Source: Pedobacter boryungensis (lineage in GTDB: Bacteria > Bacteroidota > Bacteroidia > Sphingobacteriales > Sphingobacteriaceae). Taken from it: a stretch of 64,000 nucleotides of DNA. The notes under the pieces were generated by a model, which was not told the DNA's origin, searched no databases, and worked only from the letters and a program-made list of their open reading frames with translations. Every line of letters begins with the position of its first letter. The first letter of the stretch is position 1. The DNA is taken from assembly GCF_013204825.1 (NCBI RefSeq), contig NZ_JABMKV010000001.1:310001-374000 (forward strand), in the 5' to 3' direction. The position numbers and the translations under genes are program-made. Shown here one piece after another: positions 37,419 to 46,237 of this stretch.

Positions 37419-37500
37419 GCGGATGTGGCGTAATTGGTAGCCGCACCAGACTTAGGATCTGGCGCTTCACGGCGTGGGGGTTCGAGTCCCTTCATCCGCA
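37419..37500 (+). tRNA. tRNA-Leu (anticodon TAG)
   Basis: The acceptor GCGGATG pairs with CATCCGC, with discriminator A at 37500. The D-arm, a CCAGA/TCTGG anticodon stem with loop CTTAGGA (anticodon TAG at 37453-37455), a long class II variable arm (CGCTTCACGGCG) and GGTTCGAGTCC in the T arm are all present. CCA is not encoded. It is followed by a terminator. Confidence 0.97.
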
Positions 37501-37510
37501 CAAACAAATG

Positions 37511-37548
37511 AAGCCGTTCCGATGCAAGTCAGAACGGTTTTAATTTTT
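37511..37548 (+). terminator. Intrinsic terminator after tRNA-Leu
   Basis: AAGCCGTTC pairs with GAACGGTTT (one G-U) around a 12-nt loop, followed by TTAATTTTT. Confidence 0.8.
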
Positions 37549-37588
37549 AAAGACATTGATAAGAAATTAAATGTAAATCGATATGTAC

Positions 37589-37640
37589 TTTGAGCTCCTA
37601 ATTAGGTCTCAAATCTCATATCTCCATACTCAAATTAAGA
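37589..37640. repeat. Hairpin and heptamer leader before trigger factor
   Basis: TTTGAG (37589-37594) and CTCAAA (37608-37613) enclose the perfect palindrome CCTAATTAGG. Four 7-mers in phase follow: TCTCAAA, TCTCATA, TCTCCAT, ACTCAAA (37607-37634), then TTAAGA and the ATG. Confidence 0.6.
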
Positions 37641-38987
37641 ATGAACATCACACAGGAAAAAGTTGACGATTTAAATGCAGTAGTAAAAATTACTATTGCA
37701 CCTGAAGATTATAGCCCAAGAGTAGAAAAAGCACTTAAAGAGCAAGCTAAAAAAGCAAATCTACCTGGTTTTCGTAAAGGAATGGTTCCAGTTGCCCACA
37801 TGAAAAGAATGTATGGCAAAAGCATTTTAGTTGAAGAAATCAACAATATGTTAAGCGAAAATTTATCTAAACACTTAACAGATAACAAAGTTGAAGTTCT
37901 AGGTCAACCTTTACCAGTAATGGATGATACCAAAGAATTTAAGTGGGATAATACAGACGAATTTGAATTTAACTACGAATTAGGTTTAGCACCAAAGGTG
38001 GATGTTGAAATTACATCGAAAGATAAATTCACAGCATACAATGTGAAAGCAGATAACGAAACGTTAGAAGCTCGTATTAAAAACATCCGTAAAAGCTATG
38101 GCAAAATGACAAATCCTGAAGTTTCGGCAGAAGGTGATGTGCTTTATGCTGATTTGGCACAACTTTCTCCAGATGGAGCAATTTTTGAAGGTGGAATTGC
38201 AAGCACAGGTTCTATTCGTTTAGATTTAGTTACTGATAAAAAGATTTTGAAATCTTTAGTAGGTTTAAAGAAAGATGATGTGTTTGAATTAGACATTCAA
38301 AAAGCTTTTGACAACAATGAAACAGTAATTGCGAAATTGTTAAACATAGGCGAAGAGGATGCAAAAGATTTGAAATCGAAGTTTCAGGTAACGGTTAAAA
38401 ATGTAAATCGTTTAGAAGAGTCAGATTTAAATCAAGAGTTCTTTGATAAAATATTTGGTGAAGGAGTAGTAAGTGATGAAGCTGGTTTTAGAGCTAAAAT
38501 TACTGAAGAAATTGAAAGCATGTTTAAGCAAGATGCAGATCGTAAATTACAAAACGATATTTATACACAACTTACTGAGCAAACTAAAATGCAGTTGCCT
38601 GATGAATTTTTACGTAAATGGCTAAAAGCTACTAACGAAAAATTAACTGACGAAGAGTTAGAGCAAGGGTATGCTGATTTTGCAAAGAACCTTAAATGGA
38701 CTTTGATTGAAAACAAAATCATTACAGATAACGAAATTAAAATTGACTATAAGGATGTATTTGAAACTGCTAAACAACGTTTAGATGCGCAGTTTAGAAT
38801 GTACAGCCCACAACCAATGCCAGAAGATCAGTTAGCACAATACACAACTACCTTCTTGCAAGAAAAAGAAAATGCAAATCGTATTTTCGATGAGGTTAAA
38901 GCATTAAAAGTATTCGAATACATACAATCGGTAGCAACTTTAGATAAAAAAGACATTGACTATAACAAGTTTATAGAGATGAAATAA
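37641..38987 (+). CDS. tig: Trigger factor, ribosome-bound chaperone
   Basis: This 448-aa protein carries the ribosome-binding N-terminal domain with the family motif GFRKGMVP (residues about 43-50, the usual GFRxGKVP loop). A central FKBP-like PPIase region (about 155-250) and the helical C-terminal chaperone arms follow. It receives nascent chains at the ribosome exit. It lies upstream of clpP and clpX, the order tig-clpP-clpX being common in bacteria. The length is as expected. Confidence 0.95.
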   Translation: MNITQEKVDDLNAVVKITIAPEDYSPRVEKALKEQAKKANLPGFRKGMVPVAHMKRMYGKSILVEEINNMLSENLSKHLTDNKVEVLGQPLPVMDDTKEFKWDNTDEFEFNYELGLAPKVDVEITSKDKFTAYNVKADNETLEARIKNIRKSYGKMTNPEVSAEGDVLYADLAQLSPDGAIFEGGIASTGSIRLDLVTDKKILKSLVGLKKDDVFELDIQKAFDNNETVIAKLLNIGEEDAKDLKSKFQVTVKNVNRLEESDLNQEFFDKIFGEGVVSDEAGFRAKITEEIESMFKQDADRKLQNDIYTQLTEQTKMQLPDEFLRKWLKATNEKLTDEELEQGYADFAKNLKWTLIENKIITDNEIKIDYKDVFETAKQRLDAQFRMYSPQPMPEDQLAQYTTTFLQEKENANRIFDEVKALKVFEYIQSVATLDKKDIDYNKFIEMK

Positions 38988-38997
38988 TTACTAAGGC

Positions 38998-39059
38998 TTG
39001 TCATTTAGAGCGAAGTGAAGAATCTCTCATTGGGATGCTTCGTAAACACAGCATGACAA
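38998..39059. repeat. REP-like inverted pair
   Basis: TTGTCAT (38998-39004) and ATGACAA (39053-39059) form the ends; CGAAG (39011-39015) and CTTCG (39038-39042) pair inside. The right half is the reverse complement of the palindrome type at 37150-37183. Confidence 0.55.
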
Positions 39060-39081
39060 CGCTATCATGAGATATCTTTTT

Positions 39082-39113
39082 AAGAGCAGCTTTTTTAGCT
39101 GCTCTTGCTTTAT
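39082..39113 (+). terminator. Intrinsic terminator after tig
   Basis: AAGAGCAGCT and AGCTGCTCTT form a perfect 10-bp stem around TTTTT; the T run behind it is weak (GCTTTATC). Confidence 0.7.
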
Positions 39114-39287
39114 CTAATGGTTGGTTAATCATTGCCTATCTACTCAAATGCAAGCTTTAAAAGAAGATTGCATATAACTGACCAATATTTGTTCATTTAT
39201 TGGAAGTTTTAAATAATTTAGCAATGGCTATCAACGTTAAAACCAAACCAAAAATAGATAAGCTTACAAAAAGAAATATTATATATC

Positions 39288-39974
39288 ATGAAAATAGATA
39301 AAGAAGAATTTAGAAAATACGCAGTTAAACATCATAGAATTAACGGATTAAATGTTGATCGTTATATTGGTGCAACTAACAATTCACCAAAATCAATGAC
39401 ACCTTATATCATTGAAGAACGTCAGTTAAACGTTGCACAAATGGACGTTTTTTCACGTTTAATGATGGATCGTATCATCTTTTTAGGAGATGCAATTTAT
39501 GATCAGAATGCAAATATCATTCAAGCTCAATTGTTGTTCTTACAATCAACTGATGCCAACCGTGATATTCAAATTTACATCAATTCGCCAGGTGGTTCTG
39601 TATATGCAGGTTTAGGTATTTACGATACTATGCAGTACATCACGCCAGATGTGGCAACAATTTGTACAGGTATGGCGGCATCAATGGGTGCGGTTTTATT
39701 AGTTGCAGGTGCAAAAGGAAAACGTGCTGCATTAACACACTCAAGAGTAATGATTCACCAACCATCTGGTGGAGCACAAGGTGTGGCTTCAGATATGGAG
39801 ATTAACTTAAGAGAAATGTTAAAATTGAAAAAAGAATTATACGATATTATTTCTACTCACTCAGGACAAAGTTACGAATGGGTAGAAAAAGCTTCAGATC
39901 GTGATTACTGGATGAAAGCTGATGAGGCTAAAAGTTTTGGTATGATTGATGAAGTTTTAGGATCAACAAAGTAA
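39288..39974 (+). CDS. clpP: ATP-dependent Clp protease proteolytic subunit
   Basis: The 228-aa serine peptidase forms the tetradecameric chamber that degrades proteins unfolded by ClpX. The catalytic triad is S132 (GMAASMGA), H157 (MIHQPSGG) and D206 (DRDYWM), spaced 25 and 49 residues as in other ClpP proteins. It has a longer N-terminus than E. coli ClpP (about 35 extra residues). clpX follows after a 71-bp heptamer-phased gap. Confidence 0.96.
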   Translation: MKIDKEEFRKYAVKHHRINGLNVDRYIGATNNSPKSMTPYIIEERQLNVAQMDVFSRLMMDRIIFLGDAIYDQNANIIQAQLLFLQSTDANRDIQIYINSPGGSVYAGLGIYDTMQYITPDVATICTGMAASMGAVLLVAGAKGKRAALTHSRVMIHQPSGGAQGVASDMEINLREMLKLKKELYDIISTHSGQSYEWVEKASDRDYWMKADEAKSFGMIDEVLGSTK

Positions 39975-39978
39975 TTAA

Positions 39979-40042
39979 TCAGTTCACAGTTTTTGGTTGC
40001 CGGTTTAAAACTGATAACTGAAACTGGGAACTAAGAACTGAA
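39979..40042. repeat. Heptamer-phased inverted repeat between clpP and clpX
   Basis: Left: TCAGTTC, ACAGTTT, TTGGTTG, CCGGTTT (39979-40006), GTT at a strict 7-nt period. Right: AACTGAT, AACTGA, AACTGGG, AACTAAG, AACTGAA (40009-40042), AAC at 7-nt period with one 6-mer. The halves are complementary in type (CAGTTC with GAACTG), so the leader of clpX can fold. The right words belong to the same AACTG family as the array at 35977-36228. Confidence 0.8.
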
Positions 40043-40045
40043 AAA

Positions 40046-41284
40046 ATGGCTAAACAAAATAAAGAATCGCGTTGCTCTTTCTGTAACTCTCCAAAGCAAG
40101 AAACTTTAATGCTTATTGAGGGTTTAGATGCATACATTTGCGACAAATGTGTAACGCAAGCTAATGTTTTACTTGCCCAAGAATTAGGTAATAAAAAAAG
40201 TAAAGCATTCGATGAATCGTTTAGGTTGTTAAAGCCTGCTGAAATTAAAGCGCACATCGATCAATATGTAATTGGTCAAGATGATGCTAAGAAAGTGCTT
40301 TCTGTAGCGGTTTACAATCATTATAAACGTTTAAGTCAGAAAATTGACAAGGATGAAGTAGAGATTGAAAAATCTAACATAATGTTAGTTGGCGAAACTG
40401 GTACGGGAAAAACATTATTAGCTAAAACAATTGCTAAAATTTTGCATGTGCCTTTCTGTATTGTAGATGCAACGGTTTTAACCGAAGCTGGTTATGTTGG
40501 AGAAGATGTAGAAAGCATTTTAACTCGTTTATTACAAGCTGCAGATTATGATGTAGCATCTGCTGAACGTGGTATTGTTTATATTGATGAAGTAGATAAA
40601 GTAGCTCGCAAGAGTGATAATCCATCAATTACCAGAGATGTATCAGGAGAAGGAGTACAACAAGCCTTACTTAAAATTTTAGAAGGTACAGTTGTAAATG
40701 TTCCACCACAAGGAGGAAGAAAGCATCCAGACCAAAAAATGATCCCTGTGAACACTAATAATATTTTATTTATTTGTGGAGGGGCATTTGATGGAATTGA
40801 ACGTAAAATTGCAAATCGTTTGCGTACACAGGCTGTTGGTTATAAGGTAAAAAAGGATGATGTAGATTTAGATTTAAAAAATCTTTACAAATACATCACG
40901 CCACAAGATTTAAAAGCTTTTGGATTAATACCTGAATTAATAGGTCGTGTGCCAGTTTTAACCCACTTAAATCCGTTAGATATTCAAGCATTACGTAATA
41001 TTTTAACAGAACCTAAAAATTCGTTATTAAGACAATACACCAAGTTATTTGAATATGAAAATGTAAATCTTCAATTTGATGACGAAGTATTAGATTTTAT
41101 TGTAAATAAAGCAATGGAATATAAACTAGGGGCAAGGGGATTAAGATCAATTTGCGAGGCAATTATGTTAGATGCGATGTACGATACTCCATCTGATGAA
41201 AGCTTAAAAGAATTGCATATTACATTAGATTATGCGATAGAAAAATTTGAAAAAGCAGATTTTAAAAAGTTAAAAGCAGCATAA
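40046..41284 (+). CDS. clpX: Clp protease ATP-binding subunit ClpX
   Basis: This 412-aa AAA+ unfoldase has the N-terminal C4 zinc finger (CSFC then CDKC), Walker A GETGTGKT, Walker [10 protein letters not shown], the pore loop (GYVGED) and sensor regions (GARGLR). It unfolds substrates and feeds them to ClpP. It is preceded by clpP and ends at a good terminator. Confidence 0.97.
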   Translation: MAKQNKESRCSFCNSPKQETLMLIEGLDAYICDKCVTQANVLLAQELGNKKSKAFDESFRLLKPAEIKAHIDQYVIGQDDAKKVLSVAVYNHYKRLSQKIDKDEVEIEKSNIMLVGETGTGKTLLAKTIAKILHVPFCIVDATVLTEAGYVGEDVESILTRLLQAADYDVASAERGIVYIDEVDKVARKSDNPSITRDVSGEGVQQALLKILEGTVVNVPPQGGRKHPDQKMIPVNTNNILFICGGAFDGIERKIANRLRTQAVGYKVKKDDVDLDLKNLYKYITPQDLKAFGLIPELIGRVPVLTHLNPLDIQALRNILTEPKNSLLRQYTKLFEYENVNLQFDDEVLDFIVNKAMEYKLGARGLRSICEAIMLDAMYDTPSDESLKELHITLDYAIEKFEKADFKKLKAA

Positions 41285-41288
41285 ATTA

Positions 41289-41320
41289 AATCCTCTAGAA
41301 AATCTAGGGGATTTTTTTTA
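41289..41320 (+). terminator. Intrinsic terminator after clpX
   Basis: AATCCTCTAGA, an AAA loop and TCTAGGGGATT form an 11-bp stem with one wobble pair, followed by a run of T. Confidence 0.9.
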
Positions 41321-41402
41321 ACCATATCATCCTTAATTAATAGCCTAAACAACTATTAATTATAGGAGAAAATTTAATACATTTATAAAAAGGAGTACAA
41401 AT

Positions 41403-42263
41403 ATGAACGAAGAAAAAGACGTAAAAAAAGACGCATTAGTTGGTAAAATAAAGAAAGTAAAAGAAGTAGAAACTCCGGTAAAATCAGGCTTAAAATCTAA
41501 AGATGATATTGTTAAAAACTGGTTGCCACGATATACTGGTAGACCGTTAGAAGAATTTGGTAAATATATTTTATTAACCAATTTCAGTAAATACTTGACC
41601 ATGTTTTCCGAATGGAATGACAATGCACCGATTATGGGCTTAGATAAACCTATGCAAAGCGTAACCGCAAATGGAATAACTATCATAAATTTTGGTATGG
41701 GAAGTCCGCTTGCAGCAACTATGATGGATTTATTAACTGCTATTACACCTAAAGCAGTTTTGTTTTTAGGAAAATGTGGTGGTTTAAAAAAGAAAAATCA
41801 ATTGGGCGATTTAATTTTACCAATTGCAGCCATTAGAGGAGAAGGAACCTCAAATGACTATTTACCTGCAGAAGTACCAGCGTTACCATCATTTGCTTTG
41901 CAAAAAGCGATTTCTACTACTATTAGAGATCATTCTAGGGATTATTGGACAGGAACATGTTATACTACAAACCGCAGAGTTTGGGAGCACGATAAAGAGT
42001 TTAAAAAATACTTAAAAACTTTACGTGCAATGGCAGTAGATATGGAAACTGCTACGATTTTTACTACTGGTTTTGCTAATAAAATTCCCACTGGTGCATT
42101 GTTATTAGTTTCAGATCAACCGATGATACCAGAAGGCGTAAAAACTGCAGAAAGTGATAGTGCTGTAACAACTAATTACGTAGAAACACATCTTAAAATA
42201 GGAATTGATTCGTTAAAACAGTTAATTAATGGTGGATTAACGGTTAAACATTTGAAGTTTTAA
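41403..42263 (+). CDS. AMP nucleosidase (nucleoside phosphorylase superfamily)
   Basis: This 286-aa protein matches the catalytic domain of AMP nucleosidases, which split AMP into adenine and ribose-5-phosphate (FGMGSPLAATMMDLL, LFLGKCGGL, and the VDMETATIF motif of the phosphorylase fold; SDQPMIPEGVKT near the end). It is shorter than E. coli Amn because it lacks that enzyme's N-terminal regulatory domain. Upstream AAAAGGAG about 9 nt before the ATG looks like a real Shine-Dalgarno sequence, which is rare in this window. Confidence 0.87.
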   Translation: MNEEKDVKKDALVGKIKKVKEVETPVKSGLKSKDDIVKNWLPRYTGRPLEEFGKYILLTNFSKYLTMFSEWNDNAPIMGLDKPMQSVTANGITIINFGMGSPLAATMMDLLTAITPKAVLFLGKCGGLKKKNQLGDLILPIAAIRGEGTSNDYLPAEVPALPSFALQKAISTTIRDHSRDYWTGTCYTTNRRVWEHDKEFKKYLKTLRAMAVDMETATIFTTGFANKIPTGALLLVSDQPMIPEGVKTAESDSAVTTNYVETHLKIGIDSLKQLINGGLTVKHLKF

Positions 42264-42270
42264 GAATGGA

Positions 42271-42312
42271 CTAATTAACTAATTTCATTAGTTAATTAGA
42301 TTTTTTCTTTTT
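42271..42312 (+). terminator. Intrinsic terminator after the AMP nucleosidase
   Basis: CTAATTAACTAA and TTAGTTAATTAG make a perfect 12-bp stem around TTTCA, followed by ATTTTTTCTTTTT. It overlaps the last codons of the convergent gene ending at 42292. Confidence 0.85.
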
Positions 42313-42672
42313 GATCTTTGGGATTTTTCCAATCCGAGGATCATTATTCTTAATCATCTCACAGATTTTAATTGCTTGTTCTTCAAAATAAGCATCAGCA
42401 GAAGATAAGATTTGCCATCCAGTTTCTCCATCTCCTAATAAGGGAATAGACGTTATTGATGGCAAATCTTTTCTTAAACTTTCATGATGATCTTTACTTG
42501 TTGCAATCCAGATCCCATTACTTTCTAGAGCTTGGGGTTTATCTCTCAATGCTAATACAATTTTATGGTGTACATAAAGTGTTGACACGCCAAACATTGA
42601 TTTGATTTCAATCTCTAATGGATAAAGATAATCAAGTACAAAATCGAATGGAAGTTTCTTGCCTAAGCTCAT
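42292..42672 (-). CDS. Small conserved protein, TfoX N-terminal-like
   Basis: About 126 aa from the ATG at 42672, which lies one base after the upstream stop; an earlier in-frame ATG at 42711 would overlap the TPR gene. The MFGVSTLYVHHKIVLALRDKP stretch resembles the start of TfoX/Sxy N-terminal domains, and a lysine-rich tail ends it. The identification is tentative and the function unknown. Confidence 0.6.
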   Translation of the reverse strand: MSLGKKLPFDFVLDYLYPLEIEIKSMFGVSTLYVHHKIVLALRDKPQALESNGIWIATSKDHHESLRKDLPSITSIPLLGDGETGWQILSSADAYFEEQAIKICEMIKNNDPRIGKIPKIKKKKSN

Positions 42673-42673
42673 T

Positions 42674-43738
42674 TTATTTTGGCCATTTATAATTAGAAGA
42701 CCAAGCCGCAAATTCGTTAAGCTTAGGCTGATTATCTTGAAAATATTTTGTTACCTCTGGTTTTTTTAAGGAAGCAAAAACAACATGAGCAAACATTTCC
42801 GAATATCCTTTTTCTTTAAGCTCTAAAAAATAGGGCACATAATAATCCCATAAAAAGCCATAATTTTCTTTTTTGCTTGTTGCAAGAGCAGCACAAACGA
42901 TGTCGAATTTTCTAGTAAAACGTTGAATTTCGCTTTCATTTTTAAAATCAGCGCCATTATCTAATGCAGCTGCCATTGATAACATCAAAAAAGTAGTGCC
43001 AAATGTATTTTCTTTAGGTTTTTCACCTTTTTTAGAATCAGTTAATAAGTTTGAGGGGATAGAAATATTTACATTTTTATCGCCATTTGTAGTTACGCCA
43101 CCCTTCATTATTTCTTGAACTTGCGTAAAATTTGATGATGCTCTACTACTTACTGGTTCAAGCGTAAAAAATCTCCAATAAGCAAGAAGAGCTCCAATCG
43201 CGTTATTTTGCTCTTTTAATGTTAATCCCATTACATGGTGAGAACCTGGATGATCTGGATTGAGTGTAGCAGCTTTTTGTAAAGATAATAGCGCTTCCTC
43301 GCTTTTCTTTAAAGTACGTAATGTTACTGCTTTGTTGAAATATAACATCTGATAAGTAGGAAATAATTTAATTCCTGCATCATAAGCAGCAACTGATTCA
43401 ATAGATTTATTGACCATATCGAGTGCATTACCGTATGTAACGTACAATGTTTGGAGCTCATTGCCAGTTTTATGCTTTGCTAAAGCAATTTCCGATACTT
43501 TGATGCATTCTTCATATTTTTTTTGAGCGAGTAAGCTGAATGCTTTTTCAGTTAAAGCAAATAAATTATCCTTATCTAGTGCTAAAGCTTTATCATATTT
43601 TGCAATGGCATTATCATACTCAGCCTTATCATGGAATGCAATTCCTTCATCAACAATTTTTTCTGCCTCAACTTTGTTTTGAGCAAATGATATAGTCCAT
43701 AAGAGTGGAAGTAAGAGTGTTAAAATGATTTTTTTCAT
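42674..43738 (-). CDS. Secreted TPR-repeat protein
   Basis: From the ATG at 43738 the protein has 354 aa and starts with a signal peptide (MKKIILTLLLPLLWTISFAQ). At least four tetratricopeptide units follow (about 25-200), for example EYDNAIAKYDKALALDKDN and SEEALLSLQKAATLNPDHP. The second half is not repetitive and I do not recognise it. The frame is open further upstream to 43915 but that would bury the signal peptide and overlap the MepB gene. Probably a periplasmic scaffold; partner unknown. Confidence 0.85.
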   Translation of the reverse strand: MKKIILTLLLPLLWTISFAQNKVEAEKIVDEGIAFHDKAEYDNAIAKYDKALALDKDNLFALTEKAFSLLAQKKYEECIKVSEIALAKHKTGNELQTLYVTYGNALDMVNKSIESVAAYDAGIKLFPTYQMLYFNKAVTLRTLKKSEEALLSLQKAATLNPDHPGSHHVMGLTLKEQNNAIGALLAYWRFFTLEPVSSRASSNFTQVQEIMKGGVTTNGDKNVNISIPSNLLTDSKKGEKPKENTFGTTFLMLSMAAALDNGADFKNESEIQRFTRKFDIVCAALATSKKENYGFLWDYYVPYFLELKEKGYSEMFAHVVFASLKKPEVTKYFQDNQPKLNEFAAWSSNYKWPK

Positions 43739-43821
43739 AAAAGTTTTTTTAAGATGATGCAGAAAAGTGGCAGTTTTCACAAATTGTGGATTCCGGCTTA
43801 TCTTTTTAAAAATAATATTTA

Positions 43822-44337
43822 TTAAATCAATTGTAGTAACGATTTCAATAATAGACAAATATTTTTGGAGTCGTAAGTAGGGTTTAATATCTCTATAAAG
43901 TAATTTAGTTGCCATTGTTGTGTATTTTGAGCTTGTTTATTAAGAGTTACATCCCACAATGGATATATTCTAATTCCTCTTTTCCCTTGTCTTTTGCTAC
44001 TAGAAATTACTCCTTTCTCCATTAAAATAGATTTTGGAAAGATAAATTGTCCTAAGAAGTTTTGATATTTAGTATTAATGATGATTAAATCAAAATCATC
44101 ATCTGCATGAAAAGGTTGAGTTTGTCCATTATCATTTCTTTTCCAAATGGTTACAAACTGACCAATTTTGGTAGGAGTTATCTTTGCTGTTCTATATAAA
44201 ATCGATTTTCCATTTAATTTAAAACTACAAGCATCATAATCTGTACTTTCTTTCTCTATTTTTAATTCAGAAATACCAAGCTCACAAGTATCATAAATTA
44301 AAGATTTTGCTAGTAACAGTGAATTAGGAATGTCCAT
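43822..44337 (-). CDS. MepB family protein
   Basis: This 171-aa protein matches the MepB family (QPFHADDDFDLIIINTK, FPKSILMEKGVIS and KRGIRIYPLWD), named after the third gene of the staphylococcal mepRAB locus. The biochemical function is unknown. No multidrug pump of the MepA type lies nearby. It overlaps the cupin gene upstream by 14 bp, so the two are probably co-translated. Confidence 0.85.
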   Translation of the reverse strand: MDIPNSLLLAKSLIYDTCELGISELKIEKESTDYDACSFKLNGKSILYRTAKITPTKIGQFVTIWKRNDNGQTQPFHADDDFDLIIINTKYQNFLGQFIFPKSILMEKGVISSSKRQGKRGIRIYPLWDVTLNKQAQNTQQWQLNYFIEILNPTYDSKNICLLLKSLLQLI

Positions 44338-44677
44338 CTAATTTTAAAAAATCACCATCGATAATTAACAACTTAACTCCATTTTTAGTTATAGAACGAT
44401 GAGAACTTAAATCGTCAGAAACAATATAACTCATCCCTTTGGTTAAGATAAATACTTCTCCACCCTCAAGTTCACTACTAAATTCTCCTTCTAAACAATG
44501 TACAATATGTCCTTTTTTGCACCAATGATCTGCAAGATAACCTTTAGAATATTCGACTAAGCGTATGCGAAGACCTTCAAATTGAAGCGTTTGCCAATAT
44601 GAGATTCCAGTATTTCCTTGATGTTCAGTTTTTTCTACTTTGCTCCAGTTTATGGATTGGAAAGGAATATTACTCAT
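44324..44677 (-). CDS. DHCW-motif cupin-fold protein
   Basis: This 117-aa single-cupin protein carries the ADHWCKKGHIVHCLEGEF stretch; the histidines and glutamate are typical metal-site positions of small cupins. A second conserved strand reads GMSYIVSDDLSSHRS. Function of the family is not established. It is the first gene of a short minus-strand group with mepB. Confidence 0.8.
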   Translation of the reverse strand: MSNIPFQSINWSKVEKTEHQGNTGISYWQTLQFEGLRIRLVEYSKGYLADHWCKKGHIVHCLEGEFSSELEGGEVFILTKGMSYIVSDDLSSHRSITKNGVKLLIIDGDFLKLDGHS

Positions 44678-44709
44678 TTATATTTTACTGAATTAAAAAA
44701 TGAAAGCGA

Positions 44710-45210
44710 TTAATCATCCAAGCTCTTTGGATAGTCGAACAACAAAACTTTTCCTGTATTTGCACTTACTTCTTCCCAATCATCAAATGGAAATTCTATA
44801 AATACTACACTACATGTAGGCATGTTGTAAATATGAGCATTGCTTAAATAGTTAGCCAAATCTGTTAAACCTGGATTATGTCCAAACAATGCAATTATAT
44901 CCAACTCATTATCGAAATTAGTAATAACAGATAAAAGTGCTTTTACATTAGCTTCATAAATTTCTGATTCTTGCTGAATATCTTTAGAGGAAATTTTCCA
45001 TGCTTTTGCAAAATATTTGGCGGTAGTTATTGCTCTTAATGCAGGACTGCTAACTATTAATTGAGGTATAATCTGTTGATTACTTAAACGTTGAGCCATT
45101 TCTGGAGCATTAGCAGTACCTCTTTTATTTAAAGGTCGATCGAAATCATGTAAGTTTGCATTGCCCCAATCTGATTTTGCATGACGAATTATTAATAATT
45201 GCTTAGCCAT
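44710..45210 (-). CDS. SixA-type histidine phosphatase
   Basis: The 166-aa protein belongs to the RHG phosphatase superfamily: LIIRHAKSDW (H10 as nucleophile), SSPALRAITTA, and GHNPGL with the second histidine. SixA in E. coli removes phosphate from an Hpt domain; whether this copy acts on proteins or small molecules is unknown. It overlaps the GT9 gene upstream by 8 bp. Confidence 0.88.
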   Translation of the reverse strand: MAKQLLIIRHAKSDWGNANLHDFDRPLNKRGTANAPEMAQRLSNQQIIPQLIVSSPALRAITTAKYFAKAWKISSKDIQQESEIYEANVKALLSVITNFDNELDIIALFGHNPGLTDLANYLSNAHIYNMPTCSVVFIEFPFDDWEEVSANTGKVLLFDYPKSLDD

Positions 45211-46237
45211 TTTCTACCCTTTCTTTTATTTTATTTACAACACTCTCCGAACTAATTAACTCTATACAAGGATGAACACCACACATGCAGGGTTTGTTTC
45301 CATAAATAGAGTTTGGCCTGTTTGGATGATCAATCTGGATACAATCAGATAGAGATTGCCCATAGCCTAAAAATCCAGCATAAGGATGCGTTGGTCCCCA
45401 AATAGAAACTACCGGCACACCCATTAAAGATGCCATATGCATTCCAGCCGAATCCATGCTTAACATTATATCAAGATTAGCAATAATATCGAGTTCTTCT
45501 CTTAATGTAAATTTATCGATTAAATTTTTAACATTTTTAAATTGGTTTTTCCAGCCATCGGCAATTGCTTTTTCTATATTACCGCCACCAAAAATAAAAA
45601 TTTCGTAACCTAAGCCATCTAATTGCTCGATAACTTTTCCCATTTTATCGTATGGATAAACTTTGTAAATATGTTGTGCAAAGGGCGAGATCCCAATTTT
45701 TTTTACAGTTTTATTGGTAAAGAATTCTTTCGCAGTTGAAGGGATTTTTTTTAATGATTTAATTAATTGATGGCTTAAATTTAGTTTAAAACCTAAAATT
45801 CTAAAAACATCAGCATAACGTTCTACAGTTTGTTTTAGAGGTTTGAAAATTTTATTTTTTGACTGTGTTAATGCTTTTTTTTCTGTTCTACCTTTATCAA
45901 TTCTTTCAATTTTATAACCAGCTAAACGAAAAAAGGTTGAGAGTAGTCTGCTCCTTAAATTGTCATGTAAATCTGCTATTGCAGTTGGATTGTATTTTCG
46001 TAATTCGTTATGCAGTTTATATAAACCTAAAATGCCTTTATGAGAAGTTTTAGGTTCAATAGGATGAAATGTTAGATTTGGTATTTCATCAAAAAAAGAT
46101 TTAAAAGCAGCTCGACTTACCATGACCAACTCTGTCTCTGGATTTTGAACTAAAAACTCTCGTAAAACAGATGCTACCATAGCAACATCGCCCATGGCCG
46201 AAAAACGTAAAACGATTATTTTACCTTTTAAAGGCAT
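45203..46237 (-). CDS. Glycosyltransferase family 9 (heptosyltransferase-like)
   Basis: This 344-aa GT-B enzyme has the GT9 start (RFSAMGDVAMVASVLREF) and the donor-side MASLMGVPVVSIWGPTHP motif with a preceding SMDSAGMH. Relatives transfer heptose or other sugars in LPS core synthesis. A C-terminal CMCGVHPCIE stretch could hold a disulfide or metal. It overlaps DUF4254 by one base (TAATG), a pairing typical for Bacteroidota. Confidence 0.92.
   Translation of the reverse strand: MPLKGKIIVLRFSAMGDVAMVASVLREFLVQNPETELVMVSRAAFKSFFDEIPNLTFHPIEPKTSHKGILGLYKLHNELRKYNPTAIADLHDNLRSRLLSTFFRLAGYKIERIDKGRTEKKALTQSKNKIFKPLKQTVERYADVFRILGFKLNLSHQLIKSLKKIPSTAKEFFTNKTVKKIGISPFAQHIYKVYPYDKMGKVIEQLDGLGYEIFIFGGGNIEKAIADGWKNQFKNVKNLIDKFTLREELDIIANLDIMLSMDSAGMHMASLMGVPVVSIWGPTHPYAGFLGYGQSLSDCIQIDHPNRPNSIYGNKPCMCGVHPCIELISSESVVNKIKERVENG

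Noticed and set aside
43739..43915. 59-residue extension of the TPR protein
   Set aside because: It would place a perfect signal peptide in the middle of the chain and overlap the upstream MepB gene.
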